A stretch of 64,000 nt of DNA, taken from positions 12,475,563 through 12,539,562 of the forward strand of contig NC_057922.1 in NCBI RefSeq assembly GCF_018873765.1. The letters run 5' to 3'. Source of the stretch: Telopea speciosissima. Its lineage: Eukaryota > Streptophyta > Magnoliopsida > Proteales > Proteaceae. Position numbers and translations under genes: made by a program. Shown piece by piece: positions 46,891-59,100 of the stretch (position 1 is the first letter of the stretch; every line of letters begins with the position of its first letter). The notes beneath the pieces were generated by a model that was given only the letters and a program-made list of their open reading frames with translations, was not told the origin of the DNA and ran no database searches.

Positions 46891-48350
46891 TGAAAACGAG
46901 GTTTTACCCTCACCATGAGACATGAGTAGTTCTGGGCCGGTCCTTCTACATGACCCGGTTTGTGACTTTCACTTATAAATCGAAAAGACAAATTTACCCT
47001 TTCATTTTTTTTTTGGGGTAATAGACAAATTTACCCTTTAATAAATAGGTGTTCTCTTTCACGATAAAACGTTAGGGGCAAATACCGAAGTCCTCAACCG
47101 GTATTTAATGCTAGTCTCTACTATCAACTTTTTTCCTTTGTCTCACATAAAAGGCCTAATGTTCTTTGTGCCGACACACAGACACATGGGGTTGGCAAAA
47201 TGATCACCCTACCTTCTGAATGGTTAGAACTTGCTCTAGGCGTAGGCTACGCTGCATCACAGAGAACATCAATCCCACATAAAAATACAATTTCCACCTT
47301 TCCTTCTACCTAGTATTTTAAAAACCCCAAATTAACCCTAGAGGCTAGAACCCTCCCCTCTCCTCATGTATTCTCTTCCTAACATCCCACTGCCACCATC
47401 ACCCCTACCATGCCCTTTGCATCTCCCCCCATCCTCCCTGCCCTATCTCCCCCTCCCATCCCTCTGCGTCTCCCCTTAAGCAGGTTTTTAAGGAAATCCA
47501 CAGAGTGTTATTAACAAAAAAAATAAAAGGAGGGGGGGAGAGAGAGAGGAATAGGAAGGGTGAATAAGCCTTCTCTTTGTATATTTTCTCTTTTGGTTTG
47601 TCCATGTGTATAAAAGAGAATGAAAGAAAAGAGGCTTTATCAAAAATAAAAAATGAGAGATACTTGGAAAATGGAGAGTGGAGGACATTACTTTTATGAA
47701 AGGAGAGCTAAAGCCAATCACGTGTCTCATAGGAATCGATAAACCAAATGGAGGTTCTTACATGTAATTTTTATTTTACTTTTTAAATCAAAAGATAATT
47801 AGATGCAAAGTAAAGTGGAATTTAATACAAAAAAAAATGGTATAATTTGGAGTTTGTGATTGTTTAGATATCCACGTGGGTTAATAGGTACTTGGGTATC
47901 CTCTCCTTAATGATTAGCTTTTAAGGATGAGACCCAAATTCCTAACAAATAATATTAGAGCCGTGGCATGGAATTAGTGAATTACTTGATTCATATCAGA
48001 ATGAACTAACAACGATCCTGATTTTTTTAATCTATACTAATTGTTAATGCTTGTATCGGAATCAGATTGACGGCCTGATTCCTAGTTATATTCTTCAGTT
48101 GATCCCATTTTCACCTCTGAATAGTTTAGGATAAGTCTGGATCTTAGTTAGTAAATTTGCGTATTATATGCACATCCAAATGTTTGATTAAAAAAATGTA
48201 TTTTACTGTATACATCCATATATATATATATAGTAAAAACGCACTTTTTACATGAGCGCATATTATACACGTATAAATAAGAATTAAACGCGTATACTAC
48301 TTTTTTAAACTTGAGGTTAGTTTGTATTAAAAGAAGAAAAGACGCAGGAA
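46891..48350. promoter_or_regulatory. Divergent promoter interval between VPS29 and the transferase gene
   Basis: About 1.5 kb containing AT-rich sequence, short C/T-rich patches at 47340-47480 and a TATATATATATA stretch at 48221-48232. No gene was recognised; open frames at 47405-47730 are low-complexity. Confidence 0.45.
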
Positions 48351-48352
48351 AA

Positions 48353-48520
48353 GGGACCGGCTTTCCTCCGGCCATGGCGAAACCGGAGGATCCAGCCATG
48401 CCAAAACAGGGGGGTTCGGTCATTTCATTGGGAGGGCCCGCCTATGAAATGACTCAAACACCCCTGTTTTGGCTGGGCTGGTTCCTCCAGCTCCCGCTAC
48501 GACTGGAGGAAACCCAAATT
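48353..48520. mobile_element. Foldback MITE next to the transferase promoter
   Basis: The left arm (CGGCTTTCCTCCGGCCATGG, CCAGCCATGCCAAAACAGGG) is the imperfect inverse of the right arm (CCCTGTTTTGGCTGGGCTGG, CTGGAGGAAACCC). It resembles the 14770/32773 MITE family in layout (GGAGCTGG core) but differs in its ends. It lies within about 70 bases of the likely first exon. Confidence 0.6.
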
Positions 48521-48524
48521 CCAA

Positions 48525-48660
48525 AAAACCCCTCTTCTGGTCTTCCGTGTTCGTCGATTCGAACCCTAGATTTCTTCATCTCTGCCCATGTCGGTTCCGG
48601 CTCATCCGCCATCTGCTCCTCCACCTCCTCTCTTCATTCCGGACTCCATTGCAATCGCAG
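48525..48660 (+). other. Probable 5' noncoding exon of the transferase gene
   Basis: AACCCTAGATTTCTTCATCT-type leader text is followed by CTCCTCCACCTCCTC and a donor (GCAATCGCAG/GTTCG). An ATG at 48588 opens 24 Pro-rich codons, but joining this exon to any downstream exon I can see runs into a stop, so I treat it as untranslated or as an upstream ORF. A second noncoding exon may be 51703-51789 (acceptor TTCACAG, donor AAG/GTATGC). Confidence 0.35.
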
Positions 48661-51600
48661 GTTCGTCGAGCTTCTATCTCTGTCTCTTCCACTTTTTCTT
48701 TTAATATTCTTATATATATTTTTTTCTGCTGCGTTTTGGTTTCGGGAATAACAGCTTGGATCAGCTTTCTGTGATTGATTATGTTTGCTTCCGAGTAAAT
48801 GGTTATAATGTCTGGCGGTTCATTCAGTCTATCGCTAAAGATGATGGAATATCTTATTTTGTGTTTGTACTCTGTAGGACTCTGCTCTACTTCATTCCAG
48901 TTTTGAAAGGAAGAATCAGTATTTCTTTTCCCTAAACCAATTGATGAATGAATTAAGAATAGGTAAGGTCTCCTCTCAAACATCTCTCTCTCTTCACTCT
49001 TCGGCATCTTAAATCGAACTTTGTGATTCCCTGTTTGATCCATCTCTGTGACAATGGATTAGCATTATTTCTTAGTTATTCACTTATTCCTCTTCACTGC
49101 TTTTGTTTGTTTCTTTGAACTTGAATTTCCCGAAAGTGGTTTGGTTTTAGCAAGAATGTTCTCTTTCTTGTTATCCAGCATTGGTTGTTGATTTTAATGG
49201 GAAAAAGGGTGATGTGAGGGAATTGGTGCTTTTTTGTTGATTTTGATATAACAGTGGCCATCTTCATTTGGATGGTACTTCCGCAACAAGAAAGGAACAA
49301 TTTTATTCGTTGGATGCTAAAATTTTGATATTTTGATATAATAGTATGAGTGCATCTGTTTCTGTGTTTTCCTTGTTTCCTTTTGAGTTTATTGGGCATT
49401 CTCCCTCTACCTCGTTGGTAATGCCAGTTTCTTCACAATTTTATTCCTTGGATGCTATTAACTAGGATTCTGCTGTAACATGTGCTCTACTTAACTCGTT
49501 TTGCTGAATTTTTTACGATTCTGATATGTTAAATGATAATCTTATGAGATGTAATATAGTTTCTTTTTGATAAAAATCATTATCTATACGCTATTATTTT
49601 GTTTATTAGGTGGTGAATGTATGTTATATAGTGAATATATGCCCGTATTTTTGCTTATAGAACGGCTGTATTAAACGCATATTAAACACGCTGTATCATT
49701 GCCGTACACATTTTATTGTGCCGGATTTTTGAAAAGTATTATTGTTGTCTGGCCCGTGTAATTCCCGTATGTATCCGTACCCGTTTGATTGTCGTTCCTG
49801 AACTTACTAACTAAGGTCAGGATCGATTTCAATCCGATTTGTATCAAAATACGCTCTGATTGATTCGGACCCTATTCCGTTTTTTAAAAACCATGTTACT
49901 CACGCCCTTTTTTCCCAGGTTTTTGATTTGGAACCTAAAACCCCAAAACTCCCAAATCCTTCACGCCTAATACCATTCTTCCCTTCCGGCAACGGAACGT
50001 TGTTTTGAAGGATTATCATTTATTTTTCTGGTTTGGTTTCCTCTCCCCTCCTTTTAACTTTTTATATTTCTAATGAGAAGACGGACAGACTCTTCATTGA
50101 CCTTGAGACTTATTACAATGAAGATAATGGACCACTTCTCTTAGATAATTTGGCTTAGACATTGAGTGGAATCCCAAATAATATCAATAAGAGATTGGTG
50201 GATGTAATGTAACCCTTACATTCTGAAGCTGGGATATGAGGTATCTGCAATCAATGGTAGTAGTTTGGTTCTCTAGGAGGAGAGACCAGTTGAGTCACTG
50301 GTGTTAAGAACATCCACCTTAGAATTTCATTTGATATATATTTGAAAGACTGAGAGTTCCAGTGCCATAATATGAGCTTCCTTGAGTGCAATTGCTACGA
50401 TTTCCTCCACTGTTGCAAGGCATTCAATCTTAATGTACACAATTTCTTGGATCTGGTTTGAGGAATAATGTTCAATTGAGATTTAATTAATATGCAAGCT
50501 ATGTTCAATATTTGGTTTGAAGAATAATGTCAATTGGATTAATACGTTTTCAACCAAAGAAACCCCAAGGCCACAACACCTAATTAGGCAGATTCTGACG
50601 TGCAGAAACCCTCAAGAACTAGCTTTTATTATATGACATCACATCCATTGTTGCTTGTGCTCCAAACTGTTGTTTTAGTCCATCAACATTTGGTCCAGGA
50701 AGTATTCTTTGTTGGATTAATTATCTGTTCTAATCACCATTATGGACCTATGACTGCCGTGTGAATAATTCACTTCTAACGTGATTAAAGATGATGGGTG
50801 ATTGACACAGGGATATCGAAGTTACCTGTGAGAGAAATGGCTGGATCAATCATGAATCATCTGAAATCCTTTCCCTGTATTCTATTCCTATGGGCCATTA
50901 TGCGTTTTGAGCTTATTCCATTGAGAAGTTCAGATTTTGTGTTTTTTGATTGATTGAGAGGATTACAAGTTTCTAATACAAACCAGAGATACAAAGGGTG
51001 TTTAGCTTCTTGTACTGGTCATGCTGCATGATACTATTTCTTAAATGTTTTGGTTAATTGGTTTAATTGTTGAAGGGCTGTTAGAAGGGTTTTCACTAAT
51101 TATTTCTTAAATGTTTTTGTTAATCCAAATTTTTTGAGACTTGGATTCCAGTTCTGGAATTGATTTAGAAACCCAAGTTACAAAAAGAAAAGAATATCTA
51201 AAGTATCCCAAGTTACAAAAAGAAAAGAATATCTAAGATCTGTAGTATTCTGTGTTTTTTTTTTTTATGATGTTTGGATGGATGTTGTTTTAGAAGAATT
51301 TTATTTTCAACATGGTAGAATAGTGTTTTTTTTTAAAAAAAAATTATATAGATGGAAAACTTGTTGCTAGTAAGTGAGCATTCATGGTAAAGGTATTATA
51401 TTATAGGAAAATTGGATACTCTTTGATCTTCTTCCTAGTTAGTTGTCTTCTTCCTTTCAAGCATATCTTGCTTCCATCTCTTCTATTACTATTCCCACCA
51501 GATGTGCAAATACCTTGGTGTAGCTTAAGCTTAAATAGCTTTAACACTAACGGAAAATATTTTTGATTTTGAAGCTTTTCATCAGTTTTAAGAATTTACA

Positions 51601-53041
51601 GGGGACTGAAGTTGTGGGTTTAGAAAGGACTCTTCATCAGTTTCAAGTGGATTGGAGACACTCATATTACTTGAACTTAGTTTCTCACACTTTGTTCACA
51701 GTTACGGTTGCAATCTGTGGGTATAATCTACTCTACTGCTAAAAGCAAAAAAGATGTCCACATGAGGAACACATCCAATCCCAATAAGGTATGCATATTA
51801 AACATGGCTTCAGCATGTTGATAATTGTTTGGCAGAAGAACAAACATTAGGCAGAACATATTTCAGTAATGTTCATTATGGTATGCCCTTTTTTATGGTG
51901 TTCATTTTAATGTTTTAAAGTTGAAAAATGCATTCACACAAGTGCGTGCCAAACATATTATCATTACCAGTTTCCATGCTCGGGTGTAATTCGTTTAGCA
52001 TGACAGTGCAATACTGCAACCAATTTCAAGAAACCTTTTTTTCTGGATCATAGTTGGTGAATGAGAATGAGAGATGCAACAACACAACAACAACAACAGC
52101 AACACAGCCTTATCCCAACTAAATGGGGTCGGCTACATGGATCCTTGCAAAGCCAACATATTAATAATGAAAGTAAAAAGGGAAGGAAACCAACGACTAT
52201 AACTACAGCTCAGTCTTAAACAAACTAACTGGGGACAGCTACACGAATCCTTGCCCTCCAATCAGCTCTATTTGATGTCATACTTGAAACAAGACCTAGA
52301 CTATGCATGTCTTTCCTCACCACTTCTCCTATGGTCATTTTAGGCCTACCCCTAGCTCTTTTAGTACCTTCAATCTGATTCAAGTCACTCCTCTGAACTG
52401 GAGCTTTCGAAGGCCTTTGTTGAGCATGGCCATGCCACCTTATACGACTTTCTCGAAGCTTATCTTGAATTGGGGCTATTCCCAAATCAGCTCTAACATG
52501 ATCATTCCTTATTTTATCCTTTCTGGTTTTGCCACTCATCCATGTCAACATCCTCATCTCCGCTACACTTAGCTTATCTATATGACGCTTCTTAACTGCC
52601 CAGCACTCCGTGCCATATATTATAGCCGGTCTTATGACTGTCTCGTAAAATTTTTCTTCTAGCTTTAAAGGATTCTGTCAATCACATAACACTCCAGATG
52701 CACCTCTCCACTTCATCCATCATACTTTAATTCTCCGTGAGACATCATCTTCTATATCACCTTCTTTGCTGATGATTGTTCCTAGATACCTAAACTGGTC
52801 ACTTTGCGGAATCTCCATCTCATCAACTTTCACCCTCTCATTATCCATCCTGGAGTTACTAATGGGGATGAGAATGAGAGATGATAAACAAGAAATGGAA
52901 AATGAATGCCAAGTGGAATAATTCTCCATAGTTTCTGAGCTTCCCACCTAACCTACCAAATGGAAAGAAGAAAAGTGAGAAGGTTCCCAACAGAGTTGTT
53001 TTTGTTTTGCTAAATATGCCTCTTCTGGTTTGTAATTATAG
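48661..53041 (+). other. 5' intron region upstream of the transferase coding start
   Basis: AT-rich sequence. Includes a direct repeat of AAGTTACAAAAAGAAAAGAA (51175-51235), and a minus-strand LINE 3' part at 52080-52950. No separate gene was recognised. Confidence 0.45.
52080..52950 (-). mobile_element. LINE 3' fragment, minus strand
   Basis: Minus-strand frames contain MRMLTWMSGKTRKDKIRN, IRWHGHAQQRP, GRPKMTIGEVVRKDMHSLGL and, further upstream, FRYLGTIISKEGDIEDDVS. The 3' tail with GATCCATGTAGCCGACCCCA and a (TTG)n end is at 52080-52145. This is the standard 3' part of a plant LINE family; it is 5'-truncated with frame breaks. Confidence 0.85.
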
Positions 53042-53054
53042 TCTGGTTACATTC

Positions 53055-53123
53055 ATGGCAGAGAATGCTCTAGAGGACAGCCAAAGCATCCTGAATCTAC
53101 ATGATATGCTCTATGTTCTGTAG
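53055..53123 (+). promoter_or_regulatory. 22-codon upstream ORF before the transferase start
   Basis: An ATG at 53055 opens 22 codons ending in TAG (53121-53123), 13 bases before the main ATG at 53137 and in a different frame. A likely acceptor (TAATTATAG) lies at 53033-53041, so the uORF would be in the mature mRNA. Such a close uORF usually lowers translation of the main frame. Confidence 0.5.
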
Positions 53124-53136
53124 AGTGAGTTCCTCG

Positions 53137-56100
53137 ATGCAGATAAATTGTTTCACAAGGAAGTTCGTTGGCTCTTCATCCCCATTAGTCTCCATAGCAC
53201 TTCCTTCTCGAAGGTATGCTTCAACATATGATGTTTCTTGTATTTGCTTTATGAGATGTTCATAAATGTGGTCATCTTAGTGAGAGGAATTAGTTTCAAG
53301 AAACATTGGCATTACAAGTGACTGCATAGATGAATATGCACTGATGTATTTAACAGTACCTGTTAATTTTTATCGGCTTGATGTGTTTGAAATTCATGAT
53401 ATATTGATCCATTTTTTTTCCAACTGCAGGGAAACACATTTCTGGTATATCCTACCTGATGAAGTACAGAACAAATCCCTCTTAAATCAATATTTAGAGT
53501 TGCTATCTCACAGTGAAAAAGAAAACGTCTTCCGCATGCATGGTGAGGAGCTTCAAAAAAGAGCGATACTTGCTCGTGCCTTGGTGCGCACTACCCTTGC
53601 AAGATGTAGAGTTTAATTTTCCCTCTTTCTTTCTTTCTCCCTACTCATCTTCATCCAATTCTTTTTCTTGCTTTGAGATTACATTTGGGGTTAATAAGTG
53701 AGGTGAATGTTGGGCGACAACGATAGAACAACATAAACAAAATAAGTGTAGCTGAGATAAGGATGCTGAGATGGATGGGTGGTAAAACTAGAAAAATTAA
53801 AGTAAGAAATTAAAAAATTCAAGGTGATCTAAGAGTAGGTTCAATAGCGGATAAGTTGAGGGAGCAGTTTAATGTGGTATGGACATTTGCAGCAGAGGCC
53901 TTTGAGTGCAGCAATAAGGAGTGAAATGATACACATTCGATTGGAGATCAAAGATCCATGCAGTCTATCTCATTTAATTGGACTTGATGTTGTGTTGCTG
54001 GTTTTGTTTTACACTACACTTTGAGACCTAGAGCTGCATGTTGGGCGGTTAAGAAGCGGTATGTTGCTAAGAAGGGTCAATGCCCTATAGTTTGTGTCGA
54101 TGTTGTATGCCCCCCCCCCCCCCCTTTTTACCTCTTTTTATTCTATCGACACTCATTTAATTTGTGCCGATGTTGTATGTCCCCCCTCCCTTTTTACCTC
54201 TTTACTTGTTTGCCCGCTTTTACTTATTTATTTTTATTCTGTTGTATTTTCTAGGATCCATGTAGCCGACCCCATTAAGTTGGGATAAGGTTATGGTTGT
54301 TGTATGATACACATTAGATTAAAAGACCAAGGGGTTGACCGAAGGTGACTTGAGAAGAAGTGATGAGAAAATGTATGACTAGCCTAGGCTTGACAACTAA
54401 CTAGTGCAGATTTGGTCAGATCTTACGGAGTTGATTGGCCTGCGAGTAATGGGCCCACTAATGGAATGGAAGAGATCCTCGATCCGACGGCTTGATGTGG
54501 GCCAGATCTGATCTCAATTGTAATGGTCAGATTTAAAAGACATTAACAACAGATTTAAATACTTTAAATCCAGATAAATGGGTGAAAATTTAAGGCATAT
54601 CAATAGTGCAGAAAATCAAGGGGAAGAGAAAATGTTGTGCTGTCCAATGAATAGCCACGAGAGAGGGAGAGAAAATAAGGGAGTAAATGAGGTGAGATGA
54701 AAGGAAGGGAGAGAATGTTGTGAGAGAAAAGGAAGGAAACCTCTTTCCTAAAAAGTAGGATCTGAAACTAAATAATGTAGAAGTAGTTCAACTGAGAACC
54801 ACTCTACAGTAGGATCGATCGAACATACTCAAACTTGCAGTAGATCAAGCACATACATATTGATTGGAAAATAAAAGTTAGAAGAAGGGTGGATAGGGAT
54901 AGGAGGGGTTGGCTATCTCAGCCTGGGTGTCTCACCCTGGATATCTCACCCTTCTCAGCCTCTCTCAGGACAATGCATTGCAAAACAGCAACATAACTTC
55001 ATTCATTAAAATCATGTGGAGGCCTCTAAGGGCATTAATAGAAACAATAAAATAGAAAGTGTTTGCTACCAAGTAGCTTACAACAAAAATAGAAACTTCT
55101 ACAAAATCTAGCTGCCATACATCAAAATAGAAACTCCTATTTTAGAGAACAAAACAAAAATAGTAACAAACTGAAATTAGAAGCTACCTAAGATTCTATT
55201 GCAATGAAATAAAATATACTTTTCTAAAACTGAAAATAGAAATTAAATTTTGGCAGCATTAGGATAGAATCTTTCTCCATTTGATATTTCCAATGGGCCC
55301 ACAAGATCTTCTGAACATCATTCCCAAACAAGGCAAATATTGGCTGTGACACTGTGAACAATGCTTTGGTCTTTTCTTCTTCATGTTTCGATCTACATCA
55401 ACTCATATGCAAGGTTGCAAATATAACTTGAATTATCTCCACACAATCTGGAATTGGGCTTCCTTGTATGATGCTCCATTGAACCAACAAAAACCTGCTA
55501 CATCATCAGACCAGGTTGCCTCCCACAACTACACTGGGCTGGTTTTGAGGCTTGTTCCTGTGGGCCTGCAGCTGCATATGGACCTGTGATCTACATAACT
55601 AAATATGGATAAAAGACAGTGGAAAGAGAAAAGCTATCGATTGGATGATAAAAGGAGAAATAGAAGGAAAGAAAGAAAGGGACCAGAATAAGGGAGAACT
55701 TTCCTACTATGGAGAGAGAGAGAGAGTCATTCTTTGGTGGTTCCACTTCTTTGACCCACTTCCTTTTTTTATTCTCCACAGTAAAGAGATTGGGAGTTAA
55801 GTAACTTACTATTTCTTTTCATGCCAGGTGGCACAAGCCGCACATCTACCCAGCTATGGTACACCTACCTTACTACAGCTCAAACTTATTCTGAGTATGA
55901 ACAAGTGGTAGTGCACATTGGGTCCAATTCGGATCCCTCCATTGTTTCCATTTCCTCGAAATGAGAAAGAAGCGGGTACAGTCGAATTGTGTATCCTCCT
56001 TGGGATGTGGCAATGATTTTGACACTTTTCCTGAAATATAAAACTTCCTATTCTATTTCCCAAGTCTTCTCTCCTAGCTATCTTGATTCCTACTCAGCCT

Positions 56101-59100
56101 TTGTTTGGTTGCATGAGAACAAGCTATGACTCATGAGCAAGTCAAGTAGGGGGTGGCAGCTAAAGAGGTAACGAGACTGACTACTCGAAAGTGAAAGTCG
56201 TTTCGTTTAGTGCGAGATCGCTTCACACCTTGTGGTGCTGACCGGCCATCATATAGAAAATAAATGTATTCCTGAGTGAGAGGTAGCACAGCGTAAGGGA
56301 GAGAGGGAGGTTTGGGGTTGGTCAATGGTTTAGTACGAGATCGCTTCACACCTCGTGGTGCTGACTGGCCATCATATTAGCAAATTAACGTATTCCTGAG
56401 CGAGAAGTATCATAGTGTAAGGGAGAGAGGGAGGTTTGGGGTTGGTCCATGAATTTTCCTTTTGCCGCAGTTCACTCAAAGGGTTGAGGGAGATAGTGCA
56501 TCAAGCTGTTCGCAAGGGCCAACTTGATCCTCTTCCCAAGGATCTTGAGATTGGGAGTTAAGTAACTTACTATTTCTTTTGCCAGGTGGCACAACTACCC
56601 ATCAAAAGTACTATAAATGTGATGGTGAGGTGTATGGTACAGCTACCTTACTACCATTTTGCCTTATTTTTCTTATTTTTTTATTCTTTTAATTTCAGCA
56701 CAAGATAAGAGCCAAGTTGTGAAAAACGCAAGGTAAGTGCAGGCCTTGCCCATTCTGAAGGGCCTTGGGGCCTAGGTGAGACCTTGACAACTATGACGAC
56801 GAGGAAACAACACCTGTACATTTTGTTGAATAGGTATCACTTAATCAATGATAATATTGGAGTGAATTGGTTTAGATATGAAATTGCATAAATGATGCTT
56901 GTTGAAAATGAAAGATAAGTGAAACATAAGGTTTTGTTGTGTTAACGTATCTGTGTATCCATTGATGCCAAACTGCAGGAAATGCAACATCCTTACAACA
57001 TGGTGTTTTGACATTTTAAAAGCTGTGGGACTAAAACCTATTTGAATATGCTCCAATGCATTAAATGGATTTTAGATTTGCTGGTACTTTTAATAATGCA
57101 TCCTATCTTTTGATTTTTTATGGTTATCTTGTTTGTGATTGGATCAGATACAAATTCTTGGGTTTGTCCAAGATCGTTGAAATTTGGAAAGAACAATTAT
57201 GGGAAACCTGAGGTTAGTTTATTGGCCTTAATTTGTTTGGATAGTAACTATGTGGTTTCAATTTTTTATGGATCATCTCCGCTTTTGTTAAAATGCCTTT
57301 GTAAATTTTCTAAATGGATTATACTTTTATGTGCTTTAATATCTTTTAGTGTATGTGGGAATAGGTGAAGTGGCAAGATGATGAAGAGTGGGATCCACCA
57401 TCCTTGCATTTCAACATTTCACATACATCTTCTTTAATCGCCTGTGGTGTGACTGTGGATACTCCAGTATTTTTCTCTTCCTTCTCACTGGCACACAAAA
57501 AAATTTGTTTATATGATTAAAATTTTCTGCTTTTAAGAATATTTTGGTTGTTCTGTCACCTTTTATTTGAAGCTACATGCTTCTCTGATTGTAGATTGGC
57601 ATTGATGTGGAAGATACGCAGCGAAAGTTGAGAAACAATGTGTTATCTTTTGCACAGCGTTACTTTTCTCCCTATGAGGTTGAACTTTTGCATGCTATTT
57701 CGGATCCTGATACTCAACGGCAAGAGTTTATTAAGTTATGGACCCTTAAGGTAGGCCAGGTTCTTTACTTCAAATCTTTGACAAATTTGTGGTCTTTATT
57801 TTATGGGTGTTTGAATTAGGCCTAGACGACTTGACAGCATGGTTCGAGAACTCGGTTTCGGTACTGGTTTCGCCCAGCCAAAAAACCGAGTTGGTGCATT
57901 TTTTTTCTTCCGGAACTCGGTTGATTGTTTTGGTGGGTTTTTGATCTAGTTTGGTCATGAAACTTGGTGTACAGCCTATTTTGGGTCATTTAAACACAAT
58001 GGCACTATCAGATTATCCAAAATCAAAGTCCAAATAGGAGTTTGACTTCGGACTCTAGTTTGGTAGCTACGACATACTAATAGGCCCTATTCTACACATA
58101 ATTTAGTAATAGAAAGCAATCAAAACATACAATTAAATACAACTTAAATAAGCATTAGAAATGTAATAGCGTAAAATAAATCAATCTTAACATATACCTC
58201 TATCGTTCCAAACCATAGTTTCGAAGCAAGTTAACCTATGAATGTACCACATCAGATTCCCATGTCATAGTGCTGCTGAAGAATTGCACGTAGTCTTCCA
58301 TACAATTCATATAAGTATTGTCATCAACTAACTGAAGGTACCCTATCCTAGGGTATGGAAGAGGCGGTTGCAATGAGATCGACCCACTACTACTACCACC
58401 AGGCTGTTGAACAATCATCAGCAGTTATGGCTGTTCTCCTTGAGGAGACTATCCACCGCAATCTAGGCTCCACTTTCCTTTTAATTTCCTCATCCAACCA
58501 AGTAGAAAGGGAGTTTCATTTCATTATTGTCTTCACTTCATTTTCCCAACATCTGGACCCCAAGTTCAGTTTTTCTTTCCACTATCCTCTGGGCAACCAA
58601 ATAGAGCCTAGGGATAAGGAGCCCAGAAAGAGGGCAGGAAATACAACTAGTAAATTGTTTCTTGAAATGGATCGAAAATACAATAAAAGTATAGATCAAC
58701 TATTACCAGTCCAGAATTCAATTGCTGAATTTAAATAAGCTGATAAAGAAATCTGGAGTGTTTAAATGAAGTCTAATCACACAGAATGATTCCAGAGACG
58801 GATATAACAAGCAACAGATAATGAGCTTTAGTGGGTCAATATAAAAAAAGAGTTGCTCAATATGGGATAGATAGTTGGGAAAACCGGGATGGGTTTGTAA
58901 TGCAACCTAGGTTCCAAAACCCTGTTCTAGGTCGCTATGGGCCCTCCGACGAACAAATAACTCAATTTTAAAGGATCAATGGCAGTCTTGTAATTTCTGG
59001 AGCCATTTAGGACCTTTAAAGAGTAAAATAACTGAATGCGGGATGAAACAAGAATTAACTCAGAAGAAAAAGGACAATTCTGGACAGTAATCTGGAGATG

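Larger units (their letters stand above)
53606..57147 (+). other. Intron 2 of the transferase gene
   Basis: Contains a plus-strand LINE tail (53735-54305), repeat-like sequence of unidentified type (54400-55790), and a 123-bp tandem repeat (56205-56449). The word GATTGGGAGTTAAGTAACTT recurs at 55788 and 56547, followed both times by a GCCAGGTGGCACAA block, so these flank a duplicated segment. Confidence 0.65.

Noticed and set aside
48588-48660. Pro-rich 24-codon opening as the N-terminus of the transferase
   Set aside because: No splice from its donor to the visible downstream exons keeps the frame open; the ATG at 53137 splices in phase with exon 2.
56131-56349. 72-codon minus-strand ORF over the 123-bp tandem repeat
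   Set aside because: It spans a local duplication in an intron and shows no recognisable domain. Organelle origin was considered but not supported by any recognised gene.
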